This document shows, in pieces, positions 1 through 10,163 of a DNA stretch of 64,000 bases. A program made the position numbers and the translations under genes. The notes under the pieces were generated by a model, which was not told the DNA's origin, did not search any database, and saw only the letters and a list, made by a program, of their open reading frames with translations. Source of the DNA: an uncultured Clostridia bacterium (GTDB lineage Bacteria; Bacillota; Clostridia; Oscillospirales; CAG-272); contig CALAXC010000044.1 of NCBI GenBank assembly GCA_937894775.1, positions 1-64,000 of the forward strand. Reading direction: 5' to 3'. The stretch's first letter is position 1, and each line of letters opens with the position of its first letter.

Positions 1-1375
1 CACGAAGCTCAGAGATCGGTATTCTTACCTGCTCCATAGTATCTCTGTCACGAACAGTAACACAGTTATCAACTTCGGAATCGAAGTCATACGTTATACA
101 AAGAGGTGTTCCTATCTCATCCTGACGGCGATATCTCTTACCGATAGAGCCTGCTTCATCATAATCTACACTGAAGTACTTTGTAAGATCCGAGAATATC
201 TCCTCTGCCTTCTCAGAAAGCTTCTTTGAAAGAGGAAGAACTGCTGCCTTAAACGGAGCAAGTGCAGGATGCAAATGCATCACAACACGGGTATCATTCT
301 TTTCTGCGTCAACTATCTCTTCGTCATACGCATCGCAAAGCACCGAAAGAACGGTACGCTCAACACCAAGGCTGGGTTCTACTACGTAAGGAATATAATG
401 CTCATTAGTTTCGGGATCAAAATAAGTAAGATCCTTACCCGAAGTATTCTGATGCTGAGTAAGGTCATAATCGGTACGGTCAGCAACACCCCAAAGCTCG
501 CCCCAACCGAATGGGAACAAGAACTCGAAGTCGGTAGTTGCCTTGGAATAGAAGCAAAGCTCCTCAGGATCGTGGTCACGAAGTCTTATATTTTCTTCCT
601 TAAGACCGATTGCAAGCAACCAATCACGGCAGAAGCCTCTCCAATAGCTGAACCACTCAAGGTCAGTTCCGGGTTTGCAGAAGAATTCAAGCTCCATCTG
701 TTCAAACTCACGAACACGGAATATAAAGTTACCGGGAGTGATCTCGTTACGGAATGATTTTCCTATCTGAGCGATACCGAAAGGAAGCTTCTTTCTGGTA
801 GTTCTCTGTACACTTACAAAGTTCGTAAATATACCCTGCGCTGTTTCGGGACGGAGATATACGGTATTCTTCGCATCTTCCGTTACACCCTGAAATGTCT
901 TGAACATAAGATTGAACTGACGTATATCGGTAAAATTATGCTTTCCGCAAGTGGGACAAGGAATCTCATGCTCATCAACAAAAGCCTTCATCTCTGCCTG
1001 AGAAAACGCATCTATCGGCTTTTCGAGAACATATCCCTTCTCTGCGCACCAATCTTCGATTATTTTATCTGCTCTGAAGCGCTCGTGACACTCACGGCAG
1101 TCCATAAGAGGATCTGCGAAGCCTGCAAGGTGTCCTGAAGCTACCCAAGTCTGAGGATTCATAAGAATAGCGGCATCAAGTCCTACGTTATACTTATTTT
1201 CCTGAACAAACTTTTTCCACCAAGCTTTTTTTACGTTATTTTTAAGCTCTACTCCGAGCGGGCCGTAATCCCAAGTATTTGCAAGTCCGCCATAGATCTC
1301 CGAGCCCGGGAAAATAAATCCTCTTGTTTTACAGAGAGCAACTATTTTCTCCATTGTTTTTTCTGTGTTTTTCAT
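1..1375 (-). CDS. glyS: Glycyl-tRNA synthetase, alpha2 type (3' end cut by window edge)
   Basis: Charges tRNA-Gly in the cytosol. Translating from the ATG at 1375 gives 458 codons with no stop before the left edge, so only a few C-terminal residues should be missing (family about 460 residues). I see the block [15 protein letters not shown], the [13 protein letters not shown] segment, two CxxC pairs that could bind zinc (DCREC and CPTCG), RPETAQGIF and FRNEITP of the class II core, and later [21 protein letters not shown]. These mark the single-chain homodimeric enzyme of Bacillus, archaeal and eukaryotic type, not the alpha2beta2 GlyQ/GlyS pair. The ribosome-binding site is AAAGGA, about 9 bases before the ATG. 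It has its own promoter immediately after pmbA and no T-box leader. Confidence 0.95.
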   Translation of the reverse strand, partial: MKNTEKTMEKIVALCKTRGFIFPGSEIYGGLANTWDYGPLGVELKNNVKKAWWKKFVQENKYNVGLDAAILMNPQTWVASGHLAGFADPLMDCRECHERFRADKIIEDWCAEKGYVLEKPIDAFSQAEMKAFVDEHEIPCPTCGKHNFTDIRQFNLMFKTFQGVTEDAKNTVYLRPETAQGIFTNFVSVQRTTRKKLPFGIAQIGKSFRNEITPGNFIFRVREFEQMELEFFCKPGTDLEWFSYWRGFCRDWLLAIGLKEENIRLRDHDPEELCFYSKATTDFEFLFPFGWGELWGVADRTDYDLTQHQNTSGKDLTYFDPETNEHYIPYVVEPSLGVERTVLSVLCDAYDEEIVDAEKNDTRVVMHLHPALAPFKAAVLPLSKKLSEKAEEIFSDLTKYFSVDYDEAGSIGKRYRRQDEIGTPLCITYDFDSEVDNCVTVRDRDTMEQVRIPISELR

Positions 1376-1390
1376 TTTATTTGTCCTTTC

Positions 1391-1409
1391 TATACGCTGG
1401 CTGCGTATA
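1391..1409 (-). other. Small perfect hairpin in the glyS leader
   Basis: Arms TATACGC and GCGTATA form a 7-bp stem with a 5-base loop, about 15 bases upstream of the glyS start and just before its ribosome-binding site. It is not followed by a T run. It could stabilise the mRNA or modulate initiation; no known family is recognised. Confidence 0.5.
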
Positions 1410-1433
1410 AACGTTTAATATTTAACAAAGTAT

Positions 1434-1462
1434 ATTTTATCACACAAGAATATACTTGTCAA
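1434..1462 (-). promoter_or_regulatory. Sigma-A promoter of glyS
   Basis: On the minus strand, TTGACA (1457-1462), a 17-base spacer, then TAAAAT (1434-1439). It lies in the gap directly after the pmbA stop codon, so glyS can be transcribed independently of the upstream operon. The predicted leader is about 50 bases. Confidence 0.75.
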
Positions 1463-1471
1463 TAGCTTAAA

Positions 1472-2815
1472 TTAAGTTCCTGCAACGGAAGCGCCTCTTA
1501 TAAGAGTATTCGGTGCTCCGTAAACGGTATATCCCGAGGGGAATCCGAAGTTTACGTTATTCGAGAATGCTTCGATATTCAAAAGCAGCTCAAAGAAATT
1601 ACCTGCTACAGTAAAAGATTTTACCGCATCTCCTATCACTCCGTCTTTTATTTCAAAGCCAGAGCTTTCGATCGAAAAATCACCCGTAACCGAATTTGCT
1701 CCTGCGTGAAGCCCCTTAAATTCGGTAATATAAATACCGTTACCCAGCTTTTTGAAGAGTTCTTCGTCATCTACTTCTCCGCCCTCTATATAAAAATGAT
1801 ACGGTGAAATAGAAACCGATGATGCGTAGCTTGAGCGCAAACCGTTGCCTGTGCTTTCTTTTCCTACCTTATCCGCAGATGCCAGATCGTAAAGTAAGGT
1901 ATTGAGAATACCGTTTTCTATTACTTTCTTTCTGTAAGTTGCAACGCCCTCTCCGTCAAATGCTGTTTGCATCGGGCTTTCCGCATAAAAAGGATCGTCA
2001 ACAAGTGTAAGACATTCTGCGCCTATTTTTTCGCCTTCTTTACCCTTAAGAAGTGAAAGTCCAAGATATGCATTTCTTCCCGAAAATACCGATGAAAAAG
2101 CAGAAAGAAGCGCCCTCATCTGTTTTCCGTCTATTATTATATCGTATTTACCCGTTGGGATCTCTTTTGCTCCAACCTTTAAAAGAGCTTCTTTTATAGC
2201 CTCTGCGGGAAGCTTATCGAGTTCTGCCGCTTCAAATCCTGCAACGATATCTCCGCCGTATTGCGACTCCCCGTCTTTTGCTATAACAGCCTGAACCAAT
2301 GCGCCGCCGACGCTGACTTCGTTTTCAAGCGAAAGTCCGTGAGAATTCATAAGGACCATTTTAGTCTTATCCTGCACTGCGTAGGTTTGAGTTCCTTCTG
2401 TTATATATTCACTCTCTGCATAGGTCTTGTTTATAAGATCAAGCGCGATATCCTTTATTTCTGCCGCAGTCTTTTGCGGAATTATTTTGGGAGAAATTTT
2501 CTGATAGTCCGCAGAACCTTTAAAGATTATAGCCTTGTCATTATTTTCGATATGCTTTGCATTATTTATCGCTCTTTTTACAAGCTCTTTCATTTCCTGC
2601 TCTGTAAAAAGCTCGGTAGAAGCGCTGCCAAATCTTCCGTCAACTATACAGCGGAAACATATGCCGCCGCTTACCGTTGAAGAAAAGGAAGATATTTCAT
2701 CTTTAAGAGTTTCCGCTGCTATACCCGAGGACTCCATAAAAAACACTTCATATTCCTCGAGTCCTTCATTTACCGCAGCATCAAACAGATATTGTTTTAC
2801 AGAATTAAAATCCAT
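1472..2815 (-). CDS. pmbA: TldE/PmbA subunit of the TldD-TldE metalloprotease
   Basis: 447 residues, the usual length for PmbA (TldE). In other bacteria it pairs with TldD to form a heterodimeric zinc protease. That protease trims unfolded or modified peptides, such as microcin B17 precursors, and degrades CcdA. The N-terminal half carries the family's SSGIAAETLKDEISSFS stretch, and the C-terminal half carries FKGLHAGANSVTGDFS followed by SSGFEIKDG. It lacks the HExxxH motif, as expected for the TldE partner. It starts at ATG 2815 behind a strong GGAGG that overlaps the end of tldD, so the two are translationally linked. It is the last gene of the miaB-mutSL-tgt-tldD operon. Confidence 0.9.
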   Translation of the reverse strand: MDFNSVKQYLFDAAVNEGLEEYEVFFMESSGIAAETLKDEISSFSSTVSGGICFRCIVDGRFGSASTELFTEQEMKELVKRAINNAKHIENNDKAIIFKGSADYQKISPKIIPQKTAAEIKDIALDLINKTYAESEYITEGTQTYAVQDKTKMVLMNSHGLSLENEVSVGGALVQAVIAKDGESQYGGDIVAGFEAAELDKLPAEAIKEALLKVGAKEIPTGKYDIIIDGKQMRALLSAFSSVFSGRNAYLGLSLLKGKEGEKIGAECLTLVDDPFYAESPMQTAFDGEGVATYRKKVIENGILNTLLYDLASADKVGKESTGNGLRSSYASSVSISPYHFYIEGGEVDDEELFKKLGNGIYITEFKGLHAGANSVTGDFSIESSGFEIKDGVIGDAVKSFTVAGNFFELLLNIEAFSNNVNFGFPSGYTVYGAPNTLIRGASVAGT

Positions 2816-2828
2816 CTATGCTTCCTCC

Positions 2829-4208
2829 TCATCTTCCGCCGACCGTGATCTTTTTAACTCTTATCAAGGGCTGACCTACATCGGTTGGAATGCTTCCACT
2901 GCTTGAACCGCACATTCCCTGACCCCTCTCAAGATTCTGACCTACCATATCTATATCCTGAAGTATTTTAGAACCCGTTCCGATCAAGGATGCGCCTCTT
3001 ACCGGTTCACATATCTTTCCGTTACGGATCATATATCCTTCTGTAACCGCAAAATTAAATGCACCTGTAAGCGGATTTACCGAACCTCCGCCCATCTGCT
3101 TTGCATACAGACCGTATTCTATAGATGCTATTATATCCTCATTTTTATCGGGACCGTTATCAATAAAAGTATTAGTCATACGTGAAGTAGGTTCATACGC
3201 ATAGCTCTGTCTGCGGCTGTTACCCGTCATCGGCATATTCATTCTGCGTGAACCGAGTCTATCGACCATATATCCTTTCAGAACACCTTTTTCGATAAGA
3301 ACGTTTCTTTGCGTTGGATTTCCCTCGTCATCAATATTCGAAGAGCCCCAAGCGCCCGGTATAGTTCCGTCATCGATAGCCGTTATCTTTTCATTCGCTA
3401 TCTTCTGTCCGAGCTTTCCGCACATTTCGGACATACCTACACCGACCTGAGTAGCTTCAAGCGAGTGTCCGCACGCCTCGTGGAAGATCACTCCGCCAAA
3501 TCCGTTTTCTATAGCTACCGTCATCTGCCCTGCTTCGCAGTATCCTGCGCGGAGATTTATCATCGCTTGCTCTGCTGCACGTTTTCCCGCTTCAACAGGC
3601 GATACCGTTTCGAACATTTCAAGTCCCATTCCACGACCCGGTGAAGCAGATCCCGATTGATTTTCTCCATTATCGCTTGCAACTGCACTTACGGCAATTC
3701 GAGTTCTTGTATGTGTATCTCCGCAGAGCAATCCTTCGGAATTTGCAACCAGAATTTCGTGTTCGACCGAAGCAAGACTTCCGCTTACCTGAGAAATAAA
3801 CTGACTGTATTCCTTAGCCGAAAAGCAAGCCGAACGAAGGATATCACTCTTTTGTGAAAGTTCCGCTCTTACCGGATCGATTTTTACAGGATGGATATCG
3901 ATTACCGAACGTCTGTTCAAGCATATCGAAATAGGAGCTTTTCCCTCAGAAAGCGCATCAGCTACCGAGCTTGCGCAAAGAAGCAGACCTTCTCTTGAAA
4001 TATCCGACGTTGATGCATAAACAGTTCTCTCACCGAGAAAAACTCTTATACCTACCCCCGAAAGCACATTATCGTTGATTTTATCGATCTTTCCGTCCAC
4101 GAAAGAAAGCACGTTTGACCGAGTATGCTCGCAAAATATTTCGGCAAAATCTCCACCCTTTTCAAGAGCGGTATAAAGTACTTCCTCTAATAATTCTTTT
4201 TTTACCAT
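2829..4208 (-). CDS. tldD: TldD zinc metalloprotease subunit
   Basis: 459 residues, typical for TldD. The metal-binding motif is visible as HEACGHSLEA (HExxxH) in the middle of the protein, after GFGGVIF. Further family blocks are GTIPGAWGSSNIDDEGNPTQ and the C-terminal GQNLERGQGMCGSSSG. Together with PmbA directly downstream (13-base gap) it should form the TldD/TldE heterodimer, in which TldD supplies the zinc site. The start is ATG 4208 with GAGG about 10 bases upstream. No RiPP precursor peptide or biosynthetic gene is nearby, so a general peptide-clearance role is more likely than a dedicated maturation role; that is inference. Confidence 0.93.
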   Translation of the reverse strand: MVKKELLEEVLYTALEKGGDFAEIFCEHTRSNVLSFVDGKIDKINDNVLSGVGIRVFLGERTVYASTSDISREGLLLCASSVADALSEGKAPISICLNRRSVIDIHPVKIDPVRAELSQKSDILRSACFSAKEYSQFISQVSGSLASVEHEILVANSEGLLCGDTHTRTRIAVSAVASDNGENQSGSASPGRGMGLEMFETVSPVEAGKRAAEQAMINLRAGYCEAGQMTVAIENGFGGVIFHEACGHSLEATQVGVGMSEMCGKLGQKIANEKITAIDDGTIPGAWGSSNIDDEGNPTQRNVLIEKGVLKGYMVDRLGSRRMNMPMTGNSRRQSYAYEPTSRMTNTFIDNGPDKNEDIIASIEYGLYAKQMGGGSVNPLTGAFNFAVTEGYMIRNGKICEPVRGASLIGTGSKILQDIDMVGQNLERGQGMCGSSSGSIPTDVGQPLIRVKKITVGGR

Positions 4209-4239
4209 AACACCAAAGACCTCTTTAAGTTATTAATAT

Positions 4240-5376
4240 TCAGCTTTGACTTCTCTCTCCGAGAATATTTCTGTATTTCTGATAAAAGCTCTCAAAATAT
4301 CCACCGTCAAGCGCATTTCTTATTTCTCTCGTAAGATTATTATAGAAATACAAATTATGTGCAACCGCAAGTCGCATTCCAAGTGACTCTTTAGCTTTTA
4401 TAAGATGACGCACATAAGAACGGCTGTAATTTCTGCACGCATAGCATCCGCAATTTTCATCAAACGGACGTGAATCCTTTGCGTATTTTTCATTTAAAAG
4501 ATTCATTTTTCCGTGCCACGTGAAAAGATTTCCGTGACGCGCATTACGGCTCGGCATAACGCAATCAAAGAAATCTACTCCCATATGCACTGCCTCAAGT
4601 ATATTACAAGGAGTGCCCACTCCCATAAGATATCTCGGTTTATTTTTAGGCATATGAGGTTCAACCACATCAATAATTCTGTACATATCTTCCGTAGCCT
4701 CTCCGACAGCAAGGCCGCCTATAGCATATCCCGCAAGGTCGAGCTCGGCTATTTTTTGCATATGTTCAATTCTCAGATCTTCATACGTTCCGCCCTGATT
4801 TATTCCGAATAAAAGCTGATTTTTATTGATAGTTTCGGGCAAAGAATTGAGTCTGTCCATCTCAGTTTTACAACGAACAAGCCAACGAACGGTGCGCTCT
4901 GCTGAATCTTTAACGTATTTATACGGTGCGGGGTTTTCTATGCACTCATCAAATGCCATCGCAATAGTTGATGCAAGATTTGACTGTATCTGCATACTTT
5001 CCTCGGGCCCCATAAAGATCCTCTTACCGTCTATGTGTGATGCAAAGCGAACACCCTCTTCGCTTATTTTACGCAACTGCGAAAGAGAAAATACCTGAAA
5101 TCCTCCGCTATCGGTAAGTATCGGCCTTTGCCAATTCATAAATTTGTGAAGACCGCCCATTTCATATATAAGTTTATCTCCCGGTCTTAAGTGGAGATGA
5201 TAAGTATTTGAAAGCTCAACTTGACAGTCAAGATCGATAAGCTCACGGCTTGAAACACCGCCCTTTATCGCTGCACAAGTGCCTACATTCATAAAAACAG
5301 GAGTTTGAATATCTCCGTGTACCGTATGCAAAACACCTCTTCTTGCTCTGCCATCGGTTGCCAAAATCTCGAACAT
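4240..5376 (-). CDS. tgt: Queuine/preQ1 tRNA-guanine transglycosylase
   Basis: 378 residues. It exchanges guanine-34 for preQ1 in tRNAs with GUN anticodons, the tRNA-inserting step of queuosine synthesis. Visible are the active-site segment DSGGFQVFSL, GGLAVGE, the nucleophile region FFDCVMPSRNARHGNLF and the zinc site CGCYACRNYSRSYVRH (three Cys and a His). The start at ATG 5376 follows GGAAGG by 9 bases. It sits between mutL and tldD in the same direction. The other queuosine genes (queA and queCDEF) are not in this window. Confidence 0.96.
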   Translation of the reverse strand: MFEILATDGRARRGVLHTVHGDIQTPVFMNVGTCAAIKGGVSSRELIDLDCQVELSNTYHLHLRPGDKLIYEMGGLHKFMNWQRPILTDSGGFQVFSLSQLRKISEEGVRFASHIDGKRIFMGPEESMQIQSNLASTIAMAFDECIENPAPYKYVKDSAERTVRWLVRCKTEMDRLNSLPETINKNQLLFGINQGGTYEDLRIEHMQKIAELDLAGYAIGGLAVGEATEDMYRIIDVVEPHMPKNKPRYLMGVGTPCNILEAVHMGVDFFDCVMPSRNARHGNLFTWHGKMNLLNEKYAKDSRPFDENCGCYACRNYSRSYVRHLIKAKESLGMRLAVAHNLYFYNNLTREIRNALDGGYFESFYQKYRNILGERSQS

Positions 5377-5435
5377 TTCTTTTTTCCTTCCGAATCCAAT
5401 TATAATTAAATGATTTAATAATTAAAAAAAGCCTT

Positions 5436-7496
5436 TTAAGTTCTTTCAAACTGTCGGTCAAGCTTACTCTTCTCAATGACCATAGCAACGGGTCTTCCGT
5501 GAGGGCAAACCGTTATATCGGGAATAAGCATAAGCTTATCAACGATAGCCTTTATCTGCTCATACGAATATTCACGTCCCGCTTTTATAGCTGCCTTACA
5601 AGATGCCTGATAAAGCGCCTTTTCAAAAATAATATCCTTAGTAAGTCCTGCTGTACCCGTACCGCTTTTTATTCGTTCTGCCATAATAAGCATCATATCA
5701 AAAACGTAATTCGCCTCTATTCCTTCAGGAACAGCTGTAACGTTAAGAGTATTTCTTCCCGCAGTAAACTCAAATCCTATAGCCTCAATTTCAGATCTGT
5801 AATCACAGATAGCTTGTATTTCATCGCTTGTCATCATTATTTCGATCGGTATCATAAGTATCTGCGCTGTGGTACTTATATCTTTTAAGCCTGCCTTTAA
5901 CTGCTCAAATATTATACGTTCGTGGGCTGCGTGCTTATCAATAAGAAGCATCTGCGTTCCTTTTTCAACGATAACATATGAATTAAACGCCTCGCCTATA
6001 ATTCTGTAATTTATCGATTCACCTTGTTTTTCTGCTTCGGTATTCTCTACAGTCGCAACGGTATTAACGGGAATGCTTTCCCGCTGATACTCGACTTTAG
6101 GTTGGATCGTTGCAACCTCATCCTTTAATGTATCTATCGGTCGTGCTTCGGGTTTTGAAGGCTTATGCTCAACAATGGGTTGCACAGATACCGACCTGAT
6201 TTCGGGCTTGTGTTCAGCCGCCACAGAAACTGCATTTTGAGGTTGCTTTGAAGATTGACCGAGATATTCCCGTCTGTATTCCTCTGCCGTAACGTGAGCA
6301 AATCGGTCGCCCTTGTTTTGCTGTTGTATAGGTTGCGGTGTAGGTGTCGGCTGAGATACAGGCGCAGGAGTTGTGCGTATTGCACTTCGGTAAAGCTCAG
6401 CTTCGACCTGACGTGACTTCATCGATTCACGTTTTCCGTCCTCGACCGGAACATAAGCATCCGTCACCCTTCTCTTTTGCGGAAAGATCTCTATATCAGG
6501 TCTTGATGAATTTCTTTCAAGCGCTGTTCTTACCGCATAATAAACAGTTTCAAATACCGGTTTTTCATTTGAAAATTTAACCTCAAGCTTTGCGGGATGA
6601 ACATTCACATCAACAAGTCTATGATCTATTTCAATAAACAAAACGCAGCACGGAAATTTTTCACTTGCTATGTATGACGTATAGGCTTGTTCAAGCGCAG
6701 CTGCCGCTGTACGGCTTTTAATGTATCTTCCGTTTATAAAGAAATTCTGATAATTTCTGTTAGCTCTTACATTGTCGGGTCTGCCTATAAACCCTTTAAC
6801 GGTTATTCCGTCTGACGTAAGCTCGGTTTCGATAAGCTTTGACGCAAACTCTCTTCCAAAAACCGCATAAACGGTGTTTTTAAGGTTTGAATCACCCGTT
6901 GTTTCTATCTTAATATTTCCGTCGATTATAAGCTTGAAGAATATATCGGGACGTGAAAGTGCTATTTTTTCAACTACCGCACTTACAGACATCGCCTCGG
7001 TGACATCTTTCTTCAAAAACTTTTTTCTTGCGGGAACGTTTGCGAAAAGATTTTCAACGATCACTGTTGTTCCGTTAGATGCGGGACGGTCGGTGACTCC
7101 GAGAATGTTTCCGCCACTCGCTTCAAGCATAGCGCCATTTACCTCATTTGCCTGCTTGGATATTATTCTGATATCCGATACCGACGCTATAGCTGCAAGC
7201 GCCTCACCTCTGAATCCAAGCGTCAGGATCCCCTCCAGATCTTCGGCATCTTTTATTTTACTCGTTGCGTGTCTGCGTATAGCAACAGGAAGATCCTCCT
7301 TCGAAATACCGCAACCGTTATCGGTAACTCGCATATACGTAACACCACCGTTTTGTATTTCAACAGTTATCGAATCGGCACCCGAGTCTATTGAATTTTC
7401 CAACAGCTCCTTTATAACAGACGACGGTCTGTCAACCACTTCACCTGCAGCAATAAGATTGGCAACCGAAAAAGACAGCACGTTTATTTTTCCCAT
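5436..7496 (-). CDS. mutL: DNA mismatch repair protein MutL (with endonuclease domain)
   Basis: 686 residues from ATG 7496, chosen because an AGGAGG lies 7 bases before it; an in-frame ATG 18 bases further upstream overlaps that ribosome-binding site and is unlikely. The N-terminal GHKL ATPase motifs are clear: ELLENSIDSGAD, DNGCGI, TLGFRGEAL. A proline- and glutamine-rich linker (about residues 350-490) follows. The C-terminal domain has the endonuclease metal motif as DKHAAHERI, where the common form is DQHAxxER, so Gln is replaced by Lys while Asp, His and Glu are kept. CPHGRP near the C-terminus completes the metal site. It nicks DNA under MutS control and is encoded 33 bases after mutS. 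Confidence 0.96.
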   Translation of the reverse strand: MGKINVLSFSVANLIAAGEVVDRPSSVIKELLENSIDSGADSITVEIQNGGVTYMRVTDNGCGISKEDLPVAIRRHATSKIKDAEDLEGILTLGFRGEALAAIASVSDIRIISKQANEVNGAMLEASGGNILGVTDRPASNGTTVIVENLFANVPARKKFLKKDVTEAMSVSAVVEKIALSRPDIFFKLIIDGNIKIETTGDSNLKNTVYAVFGREFASKLIETELTSDGITVKGFIGRPDNVRANRNYQNFFINGRYIKSRTAAAALEQAYTSYIASEKFPCCVLFIEIDHRLVDVNVHPAKLEVKFSNEKPVFETVYYAVRTALERNSSRPDIEIFPQKRRVTDAYVPVEDGKRESMKSRQVEAELYRSAIRTTPAPVSQPTPTPQPIQQQNKGDRFAHVTAEEYRREYLGQSSKQPQNAVSVAAEHKPEIRSVSVQPIVEHKPSKPEARPIDTLKDEVATIQPKVEYQRESIPVNTVATVENTEAEKQGESINYRIIGEAFNSYVIVEKGTQMLLIDKHAAHERIIFEQLKAGLKDISTTAQILMIPIEIMMTSDEIQAICDYRSEIEAIGFEFTAGRNTLNVTAVPEGIEANYVFDMMLIMAERIKSGTGTAGLTKDIIFEKALYQASCKAAIKAGREYSYEQIKAIVDKLMLIPDITVCPHGRPVAMVIEKSKLDRQFERT

Positions 7497-7529
7497 AGGA
7501 GTTCCTCCTTTCAAATGTTTTTGAATGTT

Positions 7530-10118
7530 TTATTTTAATCTTTTTTGTAATCCAAACAAGAAGCTCATAGCCTCATACGGCGAAAGAGTGTTTATATCGA
7601 CCGCACGAAGCTCCTCTATTACCTGTTCATTAACAAAATCGTCTATGCTTATAAGCGAATCATCAACCTCTTTAGGCTTTGAATTGCTCTCGCCTATTGC
7701 TTTAGCGGTGCTTTCAACAGATGCTAATACCTCTCTTGCTCTCTTTATGACCTCATTAGGTATTCCCGCAAGCTTTGCAACCTCAATACCGTAGCTGTCA
7801 TCGGTCGAACCTCTGACTATCTTTCGTAAGAAAGTTATATTATCACCGCGCTTTTTAGCCGCTATATTATAATTAACTATACCCTCAAATTCATCTTCCA
7901 TCGAAGTAAGCTCGTGATAATGCGTAGCAAAAAGCGTTTTTGCACCTATCTTTTTACTGTTTGTATATTCTACTATCGCACGTGCAATACTCATACCGTC
8001 AAAAGTTGACGTTCCTCTGCCTACTTCGTCATATATGATAAGACTTTGCTTGGTAGCATTTCTCAAGATATAAGCAACCTCGTTCATCTCAAGCATAAAG
8101 GTCGACTGCCCGCTTGCAAGATCGTCAGATGCTCCAACTCTTGTAAAGAGCTTATCTATAACACCTATTCTTGCATCGGATGCAGGAACGAATGAGCCTA
8201 TCTGAGCCATTACAACTATTATAGCCACTTGACGCATATAAGTTGATTTACCCGCCATATTAGGCCCTGTTATCAGCATAAGACGGTTTCGCTTAGTATC
8301 AAGCTCGGCATCATTTGGAACAAAATAAGAATCCTTAACGAATTGCTCGACTACGGGATGGCGTCCGTCTTTTATAGAAATAACATCACTTTTATCAACT
8401 TCAGGTCTTACGTATTTATTTTTAAATGCAACCGAAGCTAAGCTTTGATAAACGTCAAGCTTTGCAAGTATAGCTGCAACCTTCTGAAGTCTTGCGCTAT
8501 TATCCGAAACATACTGACGTATCTCGCAGAATATTTCATATTCCAAAGATTGAACCTTATCGGCGGCTCCAAGTATTGTAGCTTCCATATCCTTAAGCTC
8601 TTGTGTTATATAACGTTCTCCGTTTGCAAGTGTCTGCTTGCGTATGTAGCTTTCCGGAACGGAATTTGCAAAGGATTTGGAAACTTCAATATAATAACCG
8701 AAAACCTTGTTATAACCTATTTTCAAGGTCTTGATCCCCGTTCTTGCCTTTTCTTCCTCGGCAACTCGGGATATCCAGCTTTTTCCGTCATTCATAACCG
8801 AACGGAGATAGTCAACATCGGGATTAAAGCCTTCCGCTATCATTCCGCCCTCTCTTATCGATATAGGCGGATTTTCAGCAATTGCAGTATCTATTTTTGC
8901 ATATATATCTTCAAGTGTTTCAAGCTCGCCAAAAAGTCCGCTAAGCTCATCGGATCTGCATTGTGAAAGCATTTCCTTAAGCTCGGGAAGAATTTTTACG
9001 GTATTTGCAACCGCTCTGAGATCTCTTGCGTTTGCCGTTCCGTAAACTATTCTCGTTACGAGTCTTTCAAGATCAAGAACATTTGAGAGAAGTTCTTTTA
9101 TCTCCTCTCTTAATATAAATGCACCCACCAGCTCTTCAACAGCATTCTGGCGCTTGGTAATATCCGAAATACACAAAAGCGGATGCTCGACCCACTGTGC
9201 CATAAGTCTTCCGCCTGCTGCACTCACGGTTTTATCAAGAACTCCAAGCAAGGACCCCTTTTTCTCCTTAGTTCTCATCGTCTGAACAAGCTCAAGATTA
9301 CGTCTTGTATTAATATCCATCTCAAGATACTGTCCCTCGAAATAAATATTAAGATCCTTTATGTACGAGATATCCTTTTTCTGAGTTTCTTCCACATAAG
9401 ACAAAAGCGCTCCAAGTGAAGATATTATCGCTCTGTTTTCAAGCTGCTCTTCTTTTATAATATCAGCAAACTGTTCGCTTACTCTTCTGCGCGATTCAGG
9501 ATACTCAAATTGCGTAGGACGGTTATCATTAAGCATAGCGCCAAGCGAAGAACGTATAAAATCCGATATTTCCGGGATTTTAGATGCACTCAGATTGAGT
9601 ATGACCTCAGACGGCATATAAGTTCCAAGCTCGTTGCGGATCTTTGTTATCATTCCGTCACCACAGAAAAATGTAGCAAAAACCTGTGCTGTTGAAACGT
9701 CGGCAAAGGACACTCCGCATTCATTCTCTCCCATATAAACAGAGCAAAGATAATTATTGCGTTTTTCGGAAAGAAGATTACTTTCGATAACCGTTCCCGG
9801 TGTTACCACACGGATAACCTCTCGCTTCACCAAGCCCTTTGCAAGCGCAGGATCTTCGGTCTGTTCGCATATAGCAACCTTATAACCTTTTCCTACGAGT
9901 GTTCCTATATATCCCTCGGAACTGTGAAACGGAACTCCGCACATAGGAGCTCGCTCAGCCTCGCCGCAATCTCTTCCGGTCAGAGTGAGCTCAAGCTCTC
10001 GCGAAGCAACGATTGCATCGTCAAAAAACATCTCATAAAAATCACCAAGACGGTAAAAAACTATATAATCCTTATATTTATTTTTTATCTCAAAATATTG
10101 CTCCATCATCGGAGTCAT
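7530..10118 (-). CDS. mutS: DNA mismatch recognition ATPase MutS
   Basis: 862 residues, standard length. The N-terminal mismatch-binding domain contains the FYEMF motif, here in DYIVFYRLGDFYEMFFDDA. The clamp and lever region follows. The C-terminal ABC-type ATPase has the Walker A TGPNMAGKSTYMRQ, the signature STFMLEMNE, the Walker B DEVGRGTSTFDG and the THYHEL switch. It starts at ATG 10118 with GAGG 8 bases upstream. It stands directly before mutL in the miaB operon, matching the ymcA-mutS-mutL neighbourhood of Bacillus. Confidence 0.97.
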   Translation of the reverse strand: MTPMMEQYFEIKNKYKDYIVFYRLGDFYEMFFDDAIVASRELELTLTGRDCGEAERAPMCGVPFHSSEGYIGTLVGKGYKVAICEQTEDPALAKGLVKREVIRVVTPGTVIESNLLSEKRNNYLCSVYMGENECGVSFADVSTAQVFATFFCGDGMITKIRNELGTYMPSEVILNLSASKIPEISDFIRSSLGAMLNDNRPTQFEYPESRRRVSEQFADIIKEEQLENRAIISSLGALLSYVEETQKKDISYIKDLNIYFEGQYLEMDINTRRNLELVQTMRTKEKKGSLLGVLDKTVSAAGGRLMAQWVEHPLLCISDITKRQNAVEELVGAFILREEIKELLSNVLDLERLVTRIVYGTANARDLRAVANTVKILPELKEMLSQCRSDELSGLFGELETLEDIYAKIDTAIAENPPISIREGGMIAEGFNPDVDYLRSVMNDGKSWISRVAEEEKARTGIKTLKIGYNKVFGYYIEVSKSFANSVPESYIRKQTLANGERYITQELKDMEATILGAADKVQSLEYEIFCEIRQYVSDNSARLQKVAAILAKLDVYQSLASVAFKNKYVRPEVDKSDVISIKDGRHPVVEQFVKDSYFVPNDAELDTKRNRLMLITGPNMAGKSTYMRQVAIIVVMAQIGSFVPASDARIGVIDKLFTRVGASDDLASGQSTFMLEMNEVAYILRNATKQSLIIYDEVGRGTSTFDGMSIARAIVEYTNSKKIGAKTLFATHYHELTSMEDEFEGIVNYNIAAKKRGDNITFLRKIVRGSTDDSYGIEVAKLAGIPNEVIKRAREVLASVESTAKAIGESNSKPKEVDDSLISIDDFVNEQVIEELRAVDINTLSPYEAMSFLFGLQKRLK

Positions 10119-10163
10119 AGCGAAATCCTCACTTTGTCAAAATTAAATATGATCAGATACAGA

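Noticed and set aside
7497..7514. Longer MutL start at 7514
   Set aside because: The upstream ATG overlaps the AGGAGG that serves the ATG at 7496, and the MutL family begins with a short sequence like MGKINVL.
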